Part shown: piece by piece, positions 17,998-27,603 of the stretch
How positions within the stretch are numbered: the stretch's first letter is position 1
How the letters are laid out: each line of letters starts with the position of its first letter
Assembly (NCBI RefSeq): GCF_000222485.1
Contig: NC_015914.1
Span: forward strand, 5,562,001-5,626,000
Length of the DNA stretch: 64,000 nt
Direction of reading: 5' to 3'
Source of the DNA: Cyclobacterium marinum DSM 745
Lineage (GTDB): Bacteria; Bacteroidota; Bacteroidia; Cytophagales; Cyclobacteriaceae
The notes under the pieces: model-generated
Database searches by the model: none
The model's input: the letters and a program-made list of their open reading frames with translations, nothing else
Told to the model about the DNA's origin: nothing
Made by a program: the position numbers and the translations under genes

Positions 17998-18447
17998 ATG
18001 TCATTAGAAGTAGGCCAAACGGCACCTGAATTTGAGTCCAAGGACCAAGATGGGAACCCTATCAAGTTGTCCGATTTTAGAGGTAAAAAAGTTGTTTTAT
18101 ACTTTTATCCCAAAGACAACACCCCTGGATGCACAGCCCAGGCCTGTAACTTGAGAGACAATTATGAAAGTCTTCAAAAAGCTGGCTATGTAGTGCTAGG
18201 AATAAGCTCAGATGCAGAAAAATCTCACAAAAAGTTTATTGAGAAATTCGATTTACCATTTCCATTGATCGCGGATGAGGACAAAAGCGTCCATGAAAAG
18301 TATGGTACTTGGGTGGAGAAAAACATGTATGGTAGGAAATACATGGGAACCGCCAGAACCACATTCATTATTGATGAGAAGGGAGTAATTGAAGAAATTA
18401 TTTCCAAAGTAAAAACAAAGGAACACACCAATCAAATTATTAAATAA
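17998..18447 (+). CDS. bcp: Thioredoxin-dependent peroxiredoxin (BCP/PrxQ type)
   Basis: This 149-residue protein has peroxidatic Cys45 in the motif FYPKDNTPGCTAQAC and resolving Cys50 five residues later, the arrangement of atypical 2-Cys PrxQ/BCP enzymes. It reduces hydrogen peroxide and organic hydroperoxides in the cytoplasm with thioredoxin. Length is normal for the family. It lies 54 bp after the M23 gene and 10 bp before the transketolase pair, so it may share their transcript. Confidence 0.95.
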   Translation: MSLEVGQTAPEFESKDQDGNPIKLSDFRGKKVVLYFYPKDNTPGCTAQACNLRDNYESLQKAGYVVLGISSDAEKSHKKFIEKFDLPFPLIADEDKSVHEKYGTWVEKNMYGRKYMGTARTTFIIDEKGVIEEIISKVKTKEHTNQIIK

Positions 18448-18457
18448 TTCCAAATCA

Positions 18458-19309
18458 ATGGAAAAAAAATCAACTGAACAATTAGAAGCAATTGGCTCCC
18501 AGGTAAGAAGAGATATTTTACGAATGGTGCATGCCTGTCAGTCAGGTCATCCGGGAGCATCTTTGGGCTGTACTGAGTTTTTCGTCGCCCTGTATTTTGA
18601 CCAAATGACCAACAATCCGGATTTTGACCTTGATGGAACCGGTGAAGATCTATTTTTCCTATCAAATGGACACATTTCCCCAGTATGGTACAGTGTTTTA
18701 GCCAGAAGCGGTTATTTCAATACAAGTGAACTGAAGACTTTCAGGAAATTAAATAGCAGGTTGCAAGGTCACCCGGCTACAGAAGAAGGCTTACCTGGTA
18801 TCCGAGTAGCTTCAGGTTCGTTGGGGCAAGGTTTATCAGTTGCCATTGGGGCAGCCTTGGCCAAAAAAATCAACAAAGATGACAAAAATGTCTATGTCCT
18901 TATGGGCGATGGTGAGCAACAAGAAGGGCAGATTTGGGAAGCTGCATTAAGTGCTCCTCATCATAAGTTGGACAATATCATTGCAACCATAGACCTTAAT
19001 GGTCAGCAAATAGATGGCCCAACCAAGGACATCATGAATTTAGGAGATCTAAAAGCCAAATGGGAAGCTTTCGGTTGGGAGGTCATCGTAACCGAGAAAG
19101 GAAACGATATGGCAAGTGTGATCGAAGGACTGGAAAAAGCCAAAAGTTTGCTAGGTAATGGCAAACCTGTGTTAAACCTATTGCACACCGATATGGGCTA
19201 CGGGGTAGATTTCATGGCCGGAACCCATAAATGGCATGGTGTAGCTCCGAATGATGAGCAGCTTGAAAATGCCCTTGGCCAGTTGAAAGAAACACTAGGA
19301 GATTATTGA
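18458..19309 (+). CDS. Transketolase, N-terminal subunit
   Basis: This 283-residue protein corresponds to the thiamine-diphosphate-binding half of transketolase. It has GHPGASLGCTE near the N-terminus, the HATEG-like HPATEEGLPG, GSLGQGLS, and the ThDP/Mg motif GDGEQQEGQIWEAA ending in DLN. It works with the C-terminal subunit encoded 33 bp downstream to move two-carbon units in the non-oxidative pentose phosphate pathway. Split transketolases are common in Bacteroidota, archaea and some Firmicutes. Confidence 0.95.
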   Translation: MEKKSTEQLEAIGSQVRRDILRMVHACQSGHPGASLGCTEFFVALYFDQMTNNPDFDLDGTGEDLFFLSNGHISPVWYSVLARSGYFNTSELKTFRKLNSRLQGHPATEEGLPGIRVASGSLGQGLSVAIGAALAKKINKDDKNVYVLMGDGEQQEGQIWEAALSAPHHKLDNIIATIDLNGQQIDGPTKDIMNLGDLKAKWEAFGWEVIVTEKGNDMASVIEGLEKAKSLLGNGKPVLNLLHTDMGYGVDFMAGTHKWHGVAPNDEQLENALGQLKETLGDY

Positions 19310-19342
19310 TTTCGGTGATAACAGATCTATAAATTTTGAATA

Positions 19343-20311
19343 ATGGAAAATAAATTGGATACAAAATATACTTACACCGAAAAAAAGGACACCAGATCCG
19401 GATTTGGTGATGGCCTACTTGAGGCCGGTAAAAGAAATGAAAATGTAGTTGCACTTTGTGCAGACCTTATTGGCTCATTGAAAATGGGGGCTTTCCAAAA
19501 GGAATTCCCTGAACGATTCTTTCAAATGGGTATTTCAGAAGCCAACATGATTGGTGCCGCTGCAGGACTAACTATAGGAGGAAAAATCCCTTTTACCGGA
19601 ACATTTGCCAACTTTTCCACGGGACGTGTTTATGATCAAATCAGACAGTCTGTGGCATATTCCGATAAAAATGTAAAGATCTGTGCTTCTCATGCCGGTC
19701 TTACACTTGGTGAAGATGGAGCAACCCACCAAATCTTGGAAGATGTGGGCATGATGAAAATGCTTCCCCATATGACTGTCATCAACCCTTGTGATTACAA
19801 CCAAACCAAAGCAGCAACCATCGCCATAGCTGAACATGAAGGCCCTGTCTATTTGAGATTTGGGAGGCCAAAATGGCCAATTTTTACCCCTGAAGATCAG
19901 GAATTTGAAATTGGAAAAGCCTGGAAAATGATTGAAGGTACAGATGTAACCATCTTTGCTACCGGACATCTTGTTTGGGAGGCAGTGGAAGCAGAAGCTA
20001 TACTTAGAGCTGAAGGCATCTCAGTGGAACTTATCAACATCCACACCATCAAACCTTTGGACACAGAAGCTATTTTGGCTTCCGTAGCGAAAACAGGTTG
20101 TGCAGTGAGTGCAGAAGAACATCAATTCAACGGTGGTTTGAATGACAGTATTGCCCAAACCCTTGTTAGAAATCAACCTGCTCCATTAGAGTTCATAGGT
20201 GTAGACGATTCTTTTGGTGAGTCAGGAAAGCCTGAAGAATTATTAGAAAAATATGGATTGAATGCCAAGAATATTGTTGAAGCAGCAAAAAGAGCTATTT
20301 CAAGAAAATAA
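19343..20311 (+). CDS. Transketolase, C-terminal subunit
   Basis: This 322-residue protein covers the pyrimidine-binding and C-terminal domains of transketolase/DXS: FFQMGISEANMIGAAAGL, FANFSTGRVYDQIRQS and SHAGLTLGEDGATHQ are the pyrimidine-domain motifs, and EEHQFNGGLND lies in the C-terminal domain. It pairs with the preceding N-terminal subunit to form the active heterotetramer. A strong rho-independent terminator follows at 20331-20367, closing the unit. Confidence 0.95.
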   Translation: MENKLDTKYTYTEKKDTRSGFGDGLLEAGKRNENVVALCADLIGSLKMGAFQKEFPERFFQMGISEANMIGAAAGLTIGGKIPFTGTFANFSTGRVYDQIRQSVAYSDKNVKICASHAGLTLGEDGATHQILEDVGMMKMLPHMTVINPCDYNQTKAATIAIAEHEGPVYLRFGRPKWPIFTPEDQEFEIGKAWKMIEGTDVTIFATGHLVWEAVEAEAILRAEGISVELINIHTIKPLDTEAILASVAKTGCAVSAEEHQFNGGLNDSIAQTLVRNQPAPLEFIGVDDSFGESGKPEELLEKYGLNAKNIVEAAKRAISRK

Positions 20312-20330
20312 ATTGTTCTTACAAAATTGA

Positions 20331-20367
20331 AGCGGGGAAAACTTGGAACTTTCCCCGCTTTTTTTGT
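20331..20367 (+). terminator. Rho-independent terminator after transketolase genes
   Basis: AGCGGGGAAA is paired with TTTCCCCGCT across a short loop and followed by a run of T. It lies 20 bp after the stop codon. The remaining 290 bp up to the next gene show no recognisable feature. Confidence 0.9.
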
Positions 20368-20660
20368 TTAAGCTGAACTGATTGCTTCAAAAGGTGAATG
20401 CCCTATTGGAAAACATTCAAACCGCTAACATTCAGATAGAAAAACTAAAGCACCAATGCATGTCTTGAGCTTGTTAAGGGAATGTTGTTAATGCAGGAAA
20501 ACCAAGCTTTTTAGAGATTTCACCATGTGATAGAAAGCCAATTGTATATTTCGAAACATTCCCCAACAATATAACTTTCTTCAGCCACTTATAAAATAGA
20601 CACTTGGTTAGCCCAAGCTTATCATTTACTTTTATAAACAACTAACCAATTTCTACTCAA

Positions 20661-21608
20661 ATGAAACCCCTATCTTTTAAACCAAGAGCACTTATCCTTT
20701 TAACTACAATATTTGTATTTGCCAAAGTAAACACTGCTTCCGCTCAAATCCTGACTTTTGAAGAAAAAGAGGATGGGGTATTATTGCTTTCAGACGGAAA
20801 ACCTAGGTTGTTTTACCAAAAGGACGTGATTAGCCTAGACGGAGAATATCCAAGGGCCAACTACCTTCACCCTGTCTTTGACACTAAGGGGGAGATTGTA
20901 ACAGAAGACTTCCCTGATGACCATTTACATCACAGAGGAATTTTTTGGACCTGGCACCAACTATGGGTTAATGATTTGAGAATTGGAGATCCCTGGATTA
21001 GTGATGGTGTTGAATGGGTTGTAAAAAAAGTCCACACAGATATTCATCCAAATAATTCAGCCACCATAGCTGTCAAGGTAATATGGAAGGCTAATAAAGT
21101 TTCAAAAAAGAAAATTATTGAAGAAAATACAACCATTACTTACCAGCCTATTGGAAATCAATCTTATAAAATCACTTTTGACATCACCCTAAAACCGCTT
21201 GTTTCCGGTGTACGCATAGGTGGATCAGAGGATGCAAAAGGTTATGGAGGATTCTCTCCCAGATTAAAATTATCAGAAACGGTAGGTTTTTATGATGAAA
21301 ATGGTGAGGTAACTCCGAACAATTTACCCGTCTCTGCAGGTGACTGGATCAATATCACATCAAAAGAACCTAATGACCCTGGAGTGGTGATCATGGGTGA
21401 ACCCGATAAACTCCCCTCCTATCAAGGTTGGATTCTTAGAAAAAGAAACAGCATGCAGAACATGGCTTTTCCAGGTAGAGAGCCTCTTTTACTAAATAAA
21501 AAAGAACCCTTGCACTTCAGAAACCAATTACTTGTTCACCAAGGGATGTCTATTAGGGAAATTAACAATCAGTACAGAATATTTAGAAACCAAAACACGG
21601 GTAATTAA
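20661..21608 (+). CDS. Secreted DUF6807 (PmoA-like) protein
   Basis: This 315-residue protein has a signal peptide (about 1-29, ending ASAQI). The body matches the DUF6807/'PmoA-like' family of Bacteroidota and Planctomycetes, with DHLHHRGIFWTWHQLWVND near residue 95 and GGSEDAKGYGGFSPRL near residue 190, then a C-terminal GREPLLLNKKEPLHFRN. The family name comes from annotation history and does not mean methane oxidation. These proteins occur with carbohydrate catabolism genes; the activity is not established. It has no clear operon partners here. Confidence 0.75.
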   Translation: MKPLSFKPRALILLTTIFVFAKVNTASAQILTFEEKEDGVLLLSDGKPRLFYQKDVISLDGEYPRANYLHPVFDTKGEIVTEDFPDDHLHHRGIFWTWHQLWVNDLRIGDPWISDGVEWVVKKVHTDIHPNNSATIAVKVIWKANKVSKKKIIEENTTITYQPIGNQSYKITFDITLKPLVSGVRIGGSEDAKGYGGFSPRLKLSETVGFYDENGEVTPNNLPVSAGDWINITSKEPNDPGVVIMGEPDKLPSYQGWILRKRNSMQNMAFPGREPLLLNKKEPLHFRNQLLVHQGMSIREINNQYRIFRNQNTGN

Positions 21609-21643
21609 GTAAGGAGATATTGGTTAACTATAGGAGAAATTAA

Positions 21644-21672
21644 AAAAGCAGAAGTCAATGACCTCTGCTTTT
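21644..21672. terminator. Bidirectional terminator
   Basis: A near-perfect hairpin (AAAGCAGAAGTC-aat-GACCTCTGCTTT, one mismatch) has A and T runs on the two sides. It lies between convergent genes ending at 21608 (+) and 21713 (-) and can serve both. Confidence 0.8.
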
Positions 21673-21712
21673 ATTGTAATTAGGTTAGATATAATTGATT
21701 TTTTTTAAATCA

Positions 21713-22048
21713 TTACTTGTTGACCGGTTCCAATGGGGCTTTCATTTTTAATATTTCCTTACCCATAGCATCAAATTTCTTTTTGATCTCTTCACCGGGT
21801 GTAGTGGATTCAAATTTCACCAGATAATTAACACTACCCTCTTCTGTCACTTGATGCGCTTCTGAAATTTTCAGGTCTTTCAACTCAAGATCATTTTGAA
21901 TGGCCTCCTTAACTTTATCAGGAAGACTTTCAGGATCGATTTTGGTTGTCTCTTGGTACCATTCTTGCGAAACCGGAACTATGGCTGTACCGGCATTAGC
22001 AAAAGCAAAAACAGTCATTGCGGCGATACTTAAAATTAACTTTTTCAT
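21713..22048 (-). CDS. Small secreted protein, PepSY-like
   Basis: This 111-residue protein has a clear signal peptide (1-20, ending ANAGT). The mature part has the alternating pattern of PepSY-like small periplasmic proteins (LPDKVKEAIQNDLELKDLKI, then SVNYLVKFE). No catalytic residues are visible. It stands alone, with 394 bp of featureless AT-rich sequence upstream (22049-22443). Function unknown; a structural or inhibitor-type fold is inferred. Confidence 0.65.
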   Translation of the reverse strand: MKKLILSIAAMTVFAFANAGTAIVPVSQEWYQETTKIDPESLPDKVKEAIQNDLELKDLKISEAHQVTEEGSVNYLVKFESTTPGEEIKKKFDAMGKEILKMKAPLEPVNK

Positions 22049-22443
22049 AATTTGGATATTTATGGTTTATAATAATAGTTAAATAAACAATACTATTCAT
22101 GTATCATTTACAACTATTCTTAGCCAAAACTAATGCCAAATAAATATTATAAGATCATATTTTATTTAAAACCCACGTTAAAGTTGAAATAAGCCATATT
22201 TTTTAAAAAATAACTGAAACGATTTTTAAATGAATCTTATGGAATATGTAGAGCCAAAACCACAAACTGTAAATAACATTAACAATTTACACACAATTAC
22301 ACAAAAGGTTGTTTTATTATATAAAAAGTATATTTTTAATTTGAATAGTGTAAATAATTCTGTTATTATCGGAAATAAGCTGAAAAATGATATAAAAATT
22401 GAGAATAAAAGGGTTTATGATTGTTCGCATAAGTTTAACAGCT

Positions 22444-23160
22444 TCAATTACTATTTCCTTTGACCTGATTTGCTGTTTTTAATTCTTTCATCAAGTCCTC
22501 TAAATAATCCATTTGCACTTCCTGGACTTCAAGCATTTTCTTATTTTGATGAACCAATAGATGATCAATTTTCTCATTCAGCAGTTGGATTTCAAGTTCG
22601 GACTTAAGGTTGATTTTGTAATCAAGCTCAGCCCTCTGCCTGTCCTTATGTCCCTGCCGGTTTTGGCTCATCATAATAATCGGGGCCTGTATAGCAGCAA
22701 TACAGGAAAGCATTAAATTCAACAATATAAATGGATAGGGATCAAAAGTATTGCTGGCTAGCAACCAAATGTTTGCAACGATCCACAGAGTCAGGAATGA
22801 AAAGAAAGCAATAATAAAGGTCCAACTCCCTCCGAAAGAAGCGATTTTATCCGCCATCCTTTGACCTAAAGTTACAGCGGTATCGATGCCATCTTGTAAG
22901 TTTTCAGAAAGTATGGAATTGTTACGAACAGCATCCATAATATCCTTATCAATAGCCGCTAAATCACCTTTTTCTTGCTCGATCAGTTTGGTTAAATACA
23001 ACCGCCGGTATTTATTTAGCTCTCCAATTGAAATATTGCTTTCTCTGGAAAAATCAGGGTATTGAGATTTAATAAATTCAAAAATTCCGTCTCGGATTTC
23101 ATTTCCATTGACTACTTCCCCTCTATTGATTTCTTTTTTTGATAAATGGCTTTTGTTCAT
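22444..23160 (-). CDS. DUF1003 domain membrane protein
   Basis: This 238-residue protein has two closely spaced membrane helices in the centre (about residues 110-165: FIIAFFSFLTLWIVANIWLL and PFILLNLMLSCIAAIQAPII) followed by MMSQNRQGHKDRQRAELDY, the DUF1003 signature. A basic/acidic helical C-terminus of about 60 residues follows. The family is widespread and its function is unclear. The gene is isolated, with 250 bp of featureless sequence upstream. Confidence 0.88.
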   Translation of the reverse strand: MNKSHLSKKEINRGEVVNGNEIRDGIFEFIKSQYPDFSRESNISIGELNKYRRLYLTKLIEQEKGDLAAIDKDIMDAVRNNSILSENLQDGIDTAVTLGQRMADKIASFGGSWTFIIAFFSFLTLWIVANIWLLASNTFDPYPFILLNLMLSCIAAIQAPIIMMSQNRQGHKDRQRAELDYKINLKSELEIQLLNEKIDHLLVHQNKKMLEVQEVQMDYLEDLMKELKTANQVKGNSN

Positions 23161-23411
23161 TTTAGTATAGGTTTATAAAACCCTCGTTACGCCATATTTT
23201 AACCCTGATGCATAATACGAGTTTAAAATCAATTTATGGATTTCCATCAATAGACCAAAATAAGCATTGGTAAATTTATAATAACAGTCTATTTCTATCT
23301 TGGAGTAAATGCCATTGTTCCTTCCTTCATAGGATTATGAACACAATAAGACCTTTCCCAAAAAGGAAAATGCTACTTTCGCTAAACTAAAGGCTTGCTA
23401 TATTCCTCGAA

Positions 23412-24074
23412 TTAAAAATAATACCTTACGGCAAGGCTTGGCTGGTCCAGAAAACCATCCACTTCAAAACCCCACCCATTGTTCTGATAGTTATTGGTAT
23501 TTTGAGCGCTAACGTTACTCTTATTATAAAAGCTAAAAAATTGCCCCTCTATAAATATTAATTCAAAGCTAAATTTTTCACTTGGGAAATAGGCCAATCC
23601 CAAGTTCCCAAAAAGGCCCAGTTGATTTATTTTTTGTTGGGAAGAATATAACCACTCTTCATTGGGAACAACTGATTCGACTAAATTATCAGTCCATAAA
23701 TACTCTAATCCATAAGTAGCTAGCATAAATAATTTGGGGCTGATTTCAATGTATTTTCTCACCCCTACAAAAACCTCCAATTCTTTTCTTTCCCATCCAG
23801 AAGAATTGGGATTTTGGTTGATCCTTTTATTATTCCTTTTATAAAAGCTCCCACCACCTATGACACTGAGTCGATCTTTTATAAAATAGGAATAACTAGG
23901 CATTAAAATAAAGTAATTATCCTGTTGAGTCCCTTCATCAAATAAATCTACGGACCTATCACTCCATCCAAATTCCAAGCCCACAGATTGATTTCCTTGC
24001 GAAATCTGAGCATTTACCTCTTGACACACGGAATAAATCCCCAAACAAACAAAAAGGATTAAGAACTTTTTCAT
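23412..24074 (-). CDS. Outer-membrane beta-barrel protein
   Basis: This 220-residue protein has a signal peptide (ending NAQISQ) and amphipathic beta-strands rich in Tyr, Phe and Trp, ending in RYYF with a terminal Phe. It is a small (8-strand OmpX/OmpW-like) barrel of the kind abundant in Bacteroidota. It overlaps the upstream barrel gene by 4 bp (23412-24074 and 24071-24676), and both share signal-peptide style and the phrase GxxSVGLEFGW/GGDFGFS near the start, suggesting a duplicated pair. No ligand is predicted. Confidence 0.75.
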   Translation of the reverse strand: MKKFLILFVCLGIYSVCQEVNAQISQGNQSVGLEFGWSDRSVDLFDEGTQQDNYFILMPSYSYFIKDRLSVIGGGSFYKRNNKRINQNPNSSGWERKELEVFVGVRKYIEISPKLFMLATYGLEYLWTDNLVESVVPNEEWLYSSQQKINQLGLFGNLGLAYFPSEKFSFELIFIEGQFFSFYNKSNVSAQNTNNYQNNGWGFEVDGFLDQPSLAVRYYF

Positions 24075-24676
24075 TGGTCTTTTTGATTAATGAAATAAAC
24101 GATCCCTATACTATTGGAGGTGATTAAATCAAAGGCAAATCGGGAATCATCATAACGCTGATTTGCCCCTGAAGAATTATAAGACTTATGATAAACCAGC
24201 CCTCCCAAAGCAGCTTCTACCATCCATTTGGGGCTAATTTTATAGGATGCGCCTGGGGATAGAGACAATCCAAATGATCTGGGCTTACTTTCCTCTTCAA
24301 AGGATGAATTATAGGTGGCTTTGGGTTCTAAAAAAAAGTAAAAATTATCAACCACCGGAAAATATCTTCTGAAAAACAAGCCTATACCTCCTGAAACTGT
24401 ATTAGAACTGATTTTTTCGTTATTTGATGTAATGTTTTTATTCCAATAAAAATTAACCTGAGGATTGATACCTAGGACAGATAAGTCACTAATAAAGTAA
24501 CCCAAATTTGGACTGAGGTTTATAGCAAGATAGGTGGAACGGCCTGGGTTTGAGTTTTCACTGGTATTGATGGAGAAACCAAAATCCCCCCCAACATACC
24601 GATCTCCTTTTTCAAATTGCGCAAAAGCAGTAGAAATCCCGGAAATAAAAAAGAGCAATAAGAGACTGTGTTTCAT
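24071..24676 (-). CDS. Outer-membrane beta-barrel protein
   Basis: This 201-residue protein has a signal peptide (ending AFAQFEKG), then YVGGDFGFS and repeated amphipathic strands consistent with a small outer-membrane barrel. The stop codon overlaps the start of the next barrel gene by 4 bp, so the two are translationally coupled. About 430 bp of non-coding sequence separates it from the divergent argS gene; the only legible element there is the argS promoter box. Confidence 0.72.
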   Translation of the reverse strand: MKHSLLLLFFISGISTAFAQFEKGDRYVGGDFGFSINTSENSNPGRSTYLAINLSPNLGYFISDLSVLGINPQVNFYWNKNITSNNEKISSNTVSGGIGLFFRRYFPVVDNFYFFLEPKATYNSSFEEESKPRSFGLSLSPGASYKISPKWMVEAALGGLVYHKSYNSSGANQRYDDSRFAFDLITSNSIGIVYFINQKDQ

Positions 24677-25066
24677 ATAAAAGACCTATGTTAAACTTTA
24701 TGAATTTTATTACTTATTTAGTTAGGTAAAGGTAATCGCATTGTATTACGAAATACTTAGTCTAATAGTTGTGGGTTGTTACTAATAATTTATTTTTCAC
24801 CCACATAATTCTTAAGAAGTGCTTAGTAAATCCTATTTCAAGTCTCATAATCCAATAAAATGAATTAGCATCACTTAGAAAATAAACACATTAGGAAGAA
24901 TCGATTTGGGAATCTGCTGGTTATCAGATACATGGACTTTAGGTAAAAGAAATAACATTTCCTCCACTTACACTATTGTTTCATTTCCGTTAATACAAGA
25001 AGCTACTGTCCAAGCTCCTTCCCATATAATTTAGGCCTAGCTCTCTCCTCTTTGAAAGGAAAACCT

Positions 25067-25074
25067 TATATTTG
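25067..25074 (+). promoter_or_regulatory. -7 promoter box of argS
   Basis: TATATTTG is an exact TAnnTTTG match, 30 bp before the argS start. The flanking text CCTTATATTTGCGC is also found before tyrS (50403-50416). No TTTG is at the usual -33 distance. Confidence 0.65.
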
Positions 25075-25104
25075 CGCCTCTATAATTAGGAAGTAATTGA
25101 CAAT

Positions 25105-26895
25105 ATGGATATTCAAGAAAGCATTTTAAAGACAATAGCAGAGGCCTTTGAACAACTATTTAATCATAAGGTAGAAAGTGAAAACCTAAGCCTTCAAGCT
25201 ACCAGAAAAGAATTTGAAGGTAGTTATACTTTTGTGCTTTTCCCTTTCCTGAGAGTCACCAAAAGTTCTCCGGAACAATCCGGAGAAAAAATCGGTAATT
25301 TTTTAAAAGATAACCACCCATCGGTTGCTGATTTTAATGTTGTAAAAGGCTTTCTAAATATCAGTCTTTCATCTGCTTTCTGGATAGAACTCTTGTCTAA
25401 ATTGATGGAAGAAAAGACTCCCGGCCATTTTGAGCCAAGAAATCAGAAGGTAATGGTAGAATACAGTTCGCCCAATACCAACAAGCCACTTCATTTAGGA
25501 CATTTAAGAAATAATTTTCTAGGTTTTTCTGTTTCTAACATCCTCAGTGCATATGGATATGAGGTAATCAAGACCAACCTGGTAAATGACCGAGGCATTC
25601 ATATCTGTAAATCCATGGTGGCTTACCAAAAATTAGGCAATGAAGAAACCCCGGAGATGGCCGGAATGAAAGGTGATCACTTGGTAGGCAAATACTATGT
25701 ATTGTTTGACAAAGCCTATAAAAAGCAAATGGAAGAGCTTGTGGCAAAGGGAATGACAGCTGATGAAGCCAAAAAAGAAGCCCCTTGGATGAAAGAAGCG
25801 CAGGATTTGTTGGTCAAATGGGAACAGGGAGATGAAGAAACAGTCAACCTTTGGAAAAAATTAAACAATTGGGTTTATGATGGTTTTAATGAAACTTACA
25901 AAAAAATGCAAGTGTCTTTTGACCAATATTATTATGAATCCGACACTTACTTACTTGGAAAAGATATTGTATCCGAAGGTTTAGAGAAAAAAGTTTTCTT
26001 CAAAAAAGAAAACGGGTCTGTATGGGCTGATTTGAGCGATCAAGGTTTAGATGAAAAACTGGTATTAAGAGCTGACGGAACTTCAGTATACATGACTCAA
26101 GACATGGGAACTGCAGACCTTAAGTTCAAGGATCATGGTATAGACAAATCTGTATATGTAGTTGGCAATGAACAAGATTATCATTTTGAAGTTTTGTTTA
26201 AAATCATGCAGTTATTAGAGCGTCCGTATGCCAACAACTTACACCACCTTTCCTATGGCATGGTAGATTTACCTTCCGGAAAGATGAAGTCCAGAGAAGG
26301 GACAGTTGTAGATGCTGATGATTTGATCCAGGAAATGGTGGATACTGCTCGAACGCATACTCAAGAGCTAGGAAAAATAGATGGATTCTCGAAGGAGGAG
26401 GCTGAAAAGCTATATGAAATGCTAGGCCTTGGCGCCATCAAATACTTTTTATTAAAAGTGGATCCCAAAAAGAGAATGCTATTTAACCCTCAAGAATCCA
26501 TAGAATTTCAAGGAAATACCGGGCCATTCATTCAATATACCCATGCCAGAATAGCAGCCATATTGAGAAAAGCAGACCAAATTGGGTTGGATTACAAAAG
26601 CAATAATTTTGAGGGTCTGAAAACCCTAGAAGCGGTAGAAAATCAATTGGTATATATGCTTTCAGACTATTCAAAGAAAATTGCTTTGGCAGCAGAGGAG
26701 TTGTCACCTGCTGTAATTGCCCAGTATTTATTTGATTTAGCCAAAGAATACAACAGATTTTATGCAGAACTACCTATATTTAGTGAAACAAAAAATGAAG
26801 TACAGGCCTTTAGGGTATCCTTGTCTGCACAAGTTGCAAAAACAATTAGTGCAGGAATGAAGTTATTAGGCATTGATGTTCCACAAAAAATGTAA
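25105..26895 (+). CDS. argS: Arginine--tRNA ligase
   Basis: This 596-residue class I aminoacyl-tRNA synthetase charges tRNA-Arg. It has the N-terminal Arg-tRNA synthetase domain, the HIGH-type motif PNTNKPLHLGHLRN near residue 125, the KMSKS equivalent GKMKSREGT near residue 393, and the DALR anticodon-binding domain at the C-terminus (NTGPFIQYTHARI onward). Length is normal. It starts an apparent plus-strand run with gpx (3-bp gap) and menA. The promoter box is at 25067-25074. Confidence 0.97.
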   Translation: MDIQESILKTIAEAFEQLFNHKVESENLSLQATRKEFEGSYTFVLFPFLRVTKSSPEQSGEKIGNFLKDNHPSVADFNVVKGFLNISLSSAFWIELLSKLMEEKTPGHFEPRNQKVMVEYSSPNTNKPLHLGHLRNNFLGFSVSNILSAYGYEVIKTNLVNDRGIHICKSMVAYQKLGNEETPEMAGMKGDHLVGKYYVLFDKAYKKQMEELVAKGMTADEAKKEAPWMKEAQDLLVKWEQGDEETVNLWKKLNNWVYDGFNETYKKMQVSFDQYYYESDTYLLGKDIVSEGLEKKVFFKKENGSVWADLSDQGLDEKLVLRADGTSVYMTQDMGTADLKFKDHGIDKSVYVVGNEQDYHFEVLFKIMQLLERPYANNLHHLSYGMVDLPSGKMKSREGTVVDADDLIQEMVDTARTHTQELGKIDGFSKEEAEKLYEMLGLGAIKYFLLKVDPKKRMLFNPQESIEFQGNTGPFIQYTHARIAAILRKADQIGLDYKSNNFEGLKTLEAVENQLVYMLSDYSKKIALAAEELSPAVIAQYLFDLAKEYNRFYAELPIFSETKNEVQAFRVSLSAQVAKTISAGMKLLGIDVPQKM

Positions 26896-26897
26896 CG

Positions 26898-27512
26898 ATG
26901 AAATCAGTTTTCTTAGCCTTCGCTATTTCAGTGATTGCCTTTCCCTTTCCAATGGGAAATACAAGACCATGCCTTTCCGTAAAAGCAAACAATGTGAAAA
27001 ATTACAGCTTAGGATCTGTGGCGGAGAACAATAGTATCTATGATTTTACACTAAATGATATTGACGGTAAACCTGTAAAGCTTTCTACCTATAAAGGGAA
27101 AAAATTGTTGATTGTAAATGTAGCATCTAAATGTGGTTATACCCCTCAATACGCAGCCTTACAGGACTTGTATGAAACCTATAAAGACAAAATCACTATT
27201 TTAGCTTTTCCGGCAAATAACTTTGGAGGCCAAGAACCCGGCACAAGTGCAGATATCAAATCTTTCTGTTCAGAAAATTATGGCATCTCATTTCCCATAT
27301 TTGAAAAAATTTCTGTTAAAGGAGTAGACAAACATCCTCTGTACAGGTGGCTTTCAGACAAAAAATTAAATGGTTGGAACAATGAAGAGCCTTCTTGGAA
27401 TTTTTGCAAATACTTTATCAATGAAAATGGAGAATTGGTAAAGTTCTTTCCTTCAAAAGTTAAGCCAATGGATAAGGAGATCATTGAATTAATTGAAGCA
27501 GAAGACTCTTGA
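26898..27512 (+). CDS. Glutathione peroxidase family protein, secreted
   Basis: This 204-residue protein has an N-terminal hydrophobic signal region (about 1-20). The peroxidase core has the catalytic Cys79 in NVASKCGYTPQYAALQ, then FPANNFGGQEPG, and the catalytic Trp/Asn in SWNFCKYF. The active residue is cysteine, not selenocysteine. Such enzymes usually use thioredoxin as reductant in bacteria. It starts 3 bp after argS, so translation is probably coupled. Confidence 0.9.
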   Translation: MKSVFLAFAISVIAFPFPMGNTRPCLSVKANNVKNYSLGSVAENNSIYDFTLNDIDGKPVKLSTYKGKKLLIVNVASKCGYTPQYAALQDLYETYKDKITILAFPANNFGGQEPGTSADIKSFCSENYGISFPIFEKISVKGVDKHPLYRWLSDKKLNGWNNEEPSWNFCKYFINENGELVKFFPSKVKPMDKEIIELIEAEDS

Positions 27513-27603
27513 ATACTCCATATATTCGTTATCATTGAAAACATCCAGATAAGTTGCTAAGAAACTTGATTGGATCCTTTACTATAGCCAAAACCAATTA
27601 AAA

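Noticed and set aside
22230..22463. 77-codon plus-strand frame
   Set aside because: AT-rich, Asn/Lys-dominated, overlaps the end of the DUF1003 gene, no sign of a start site.
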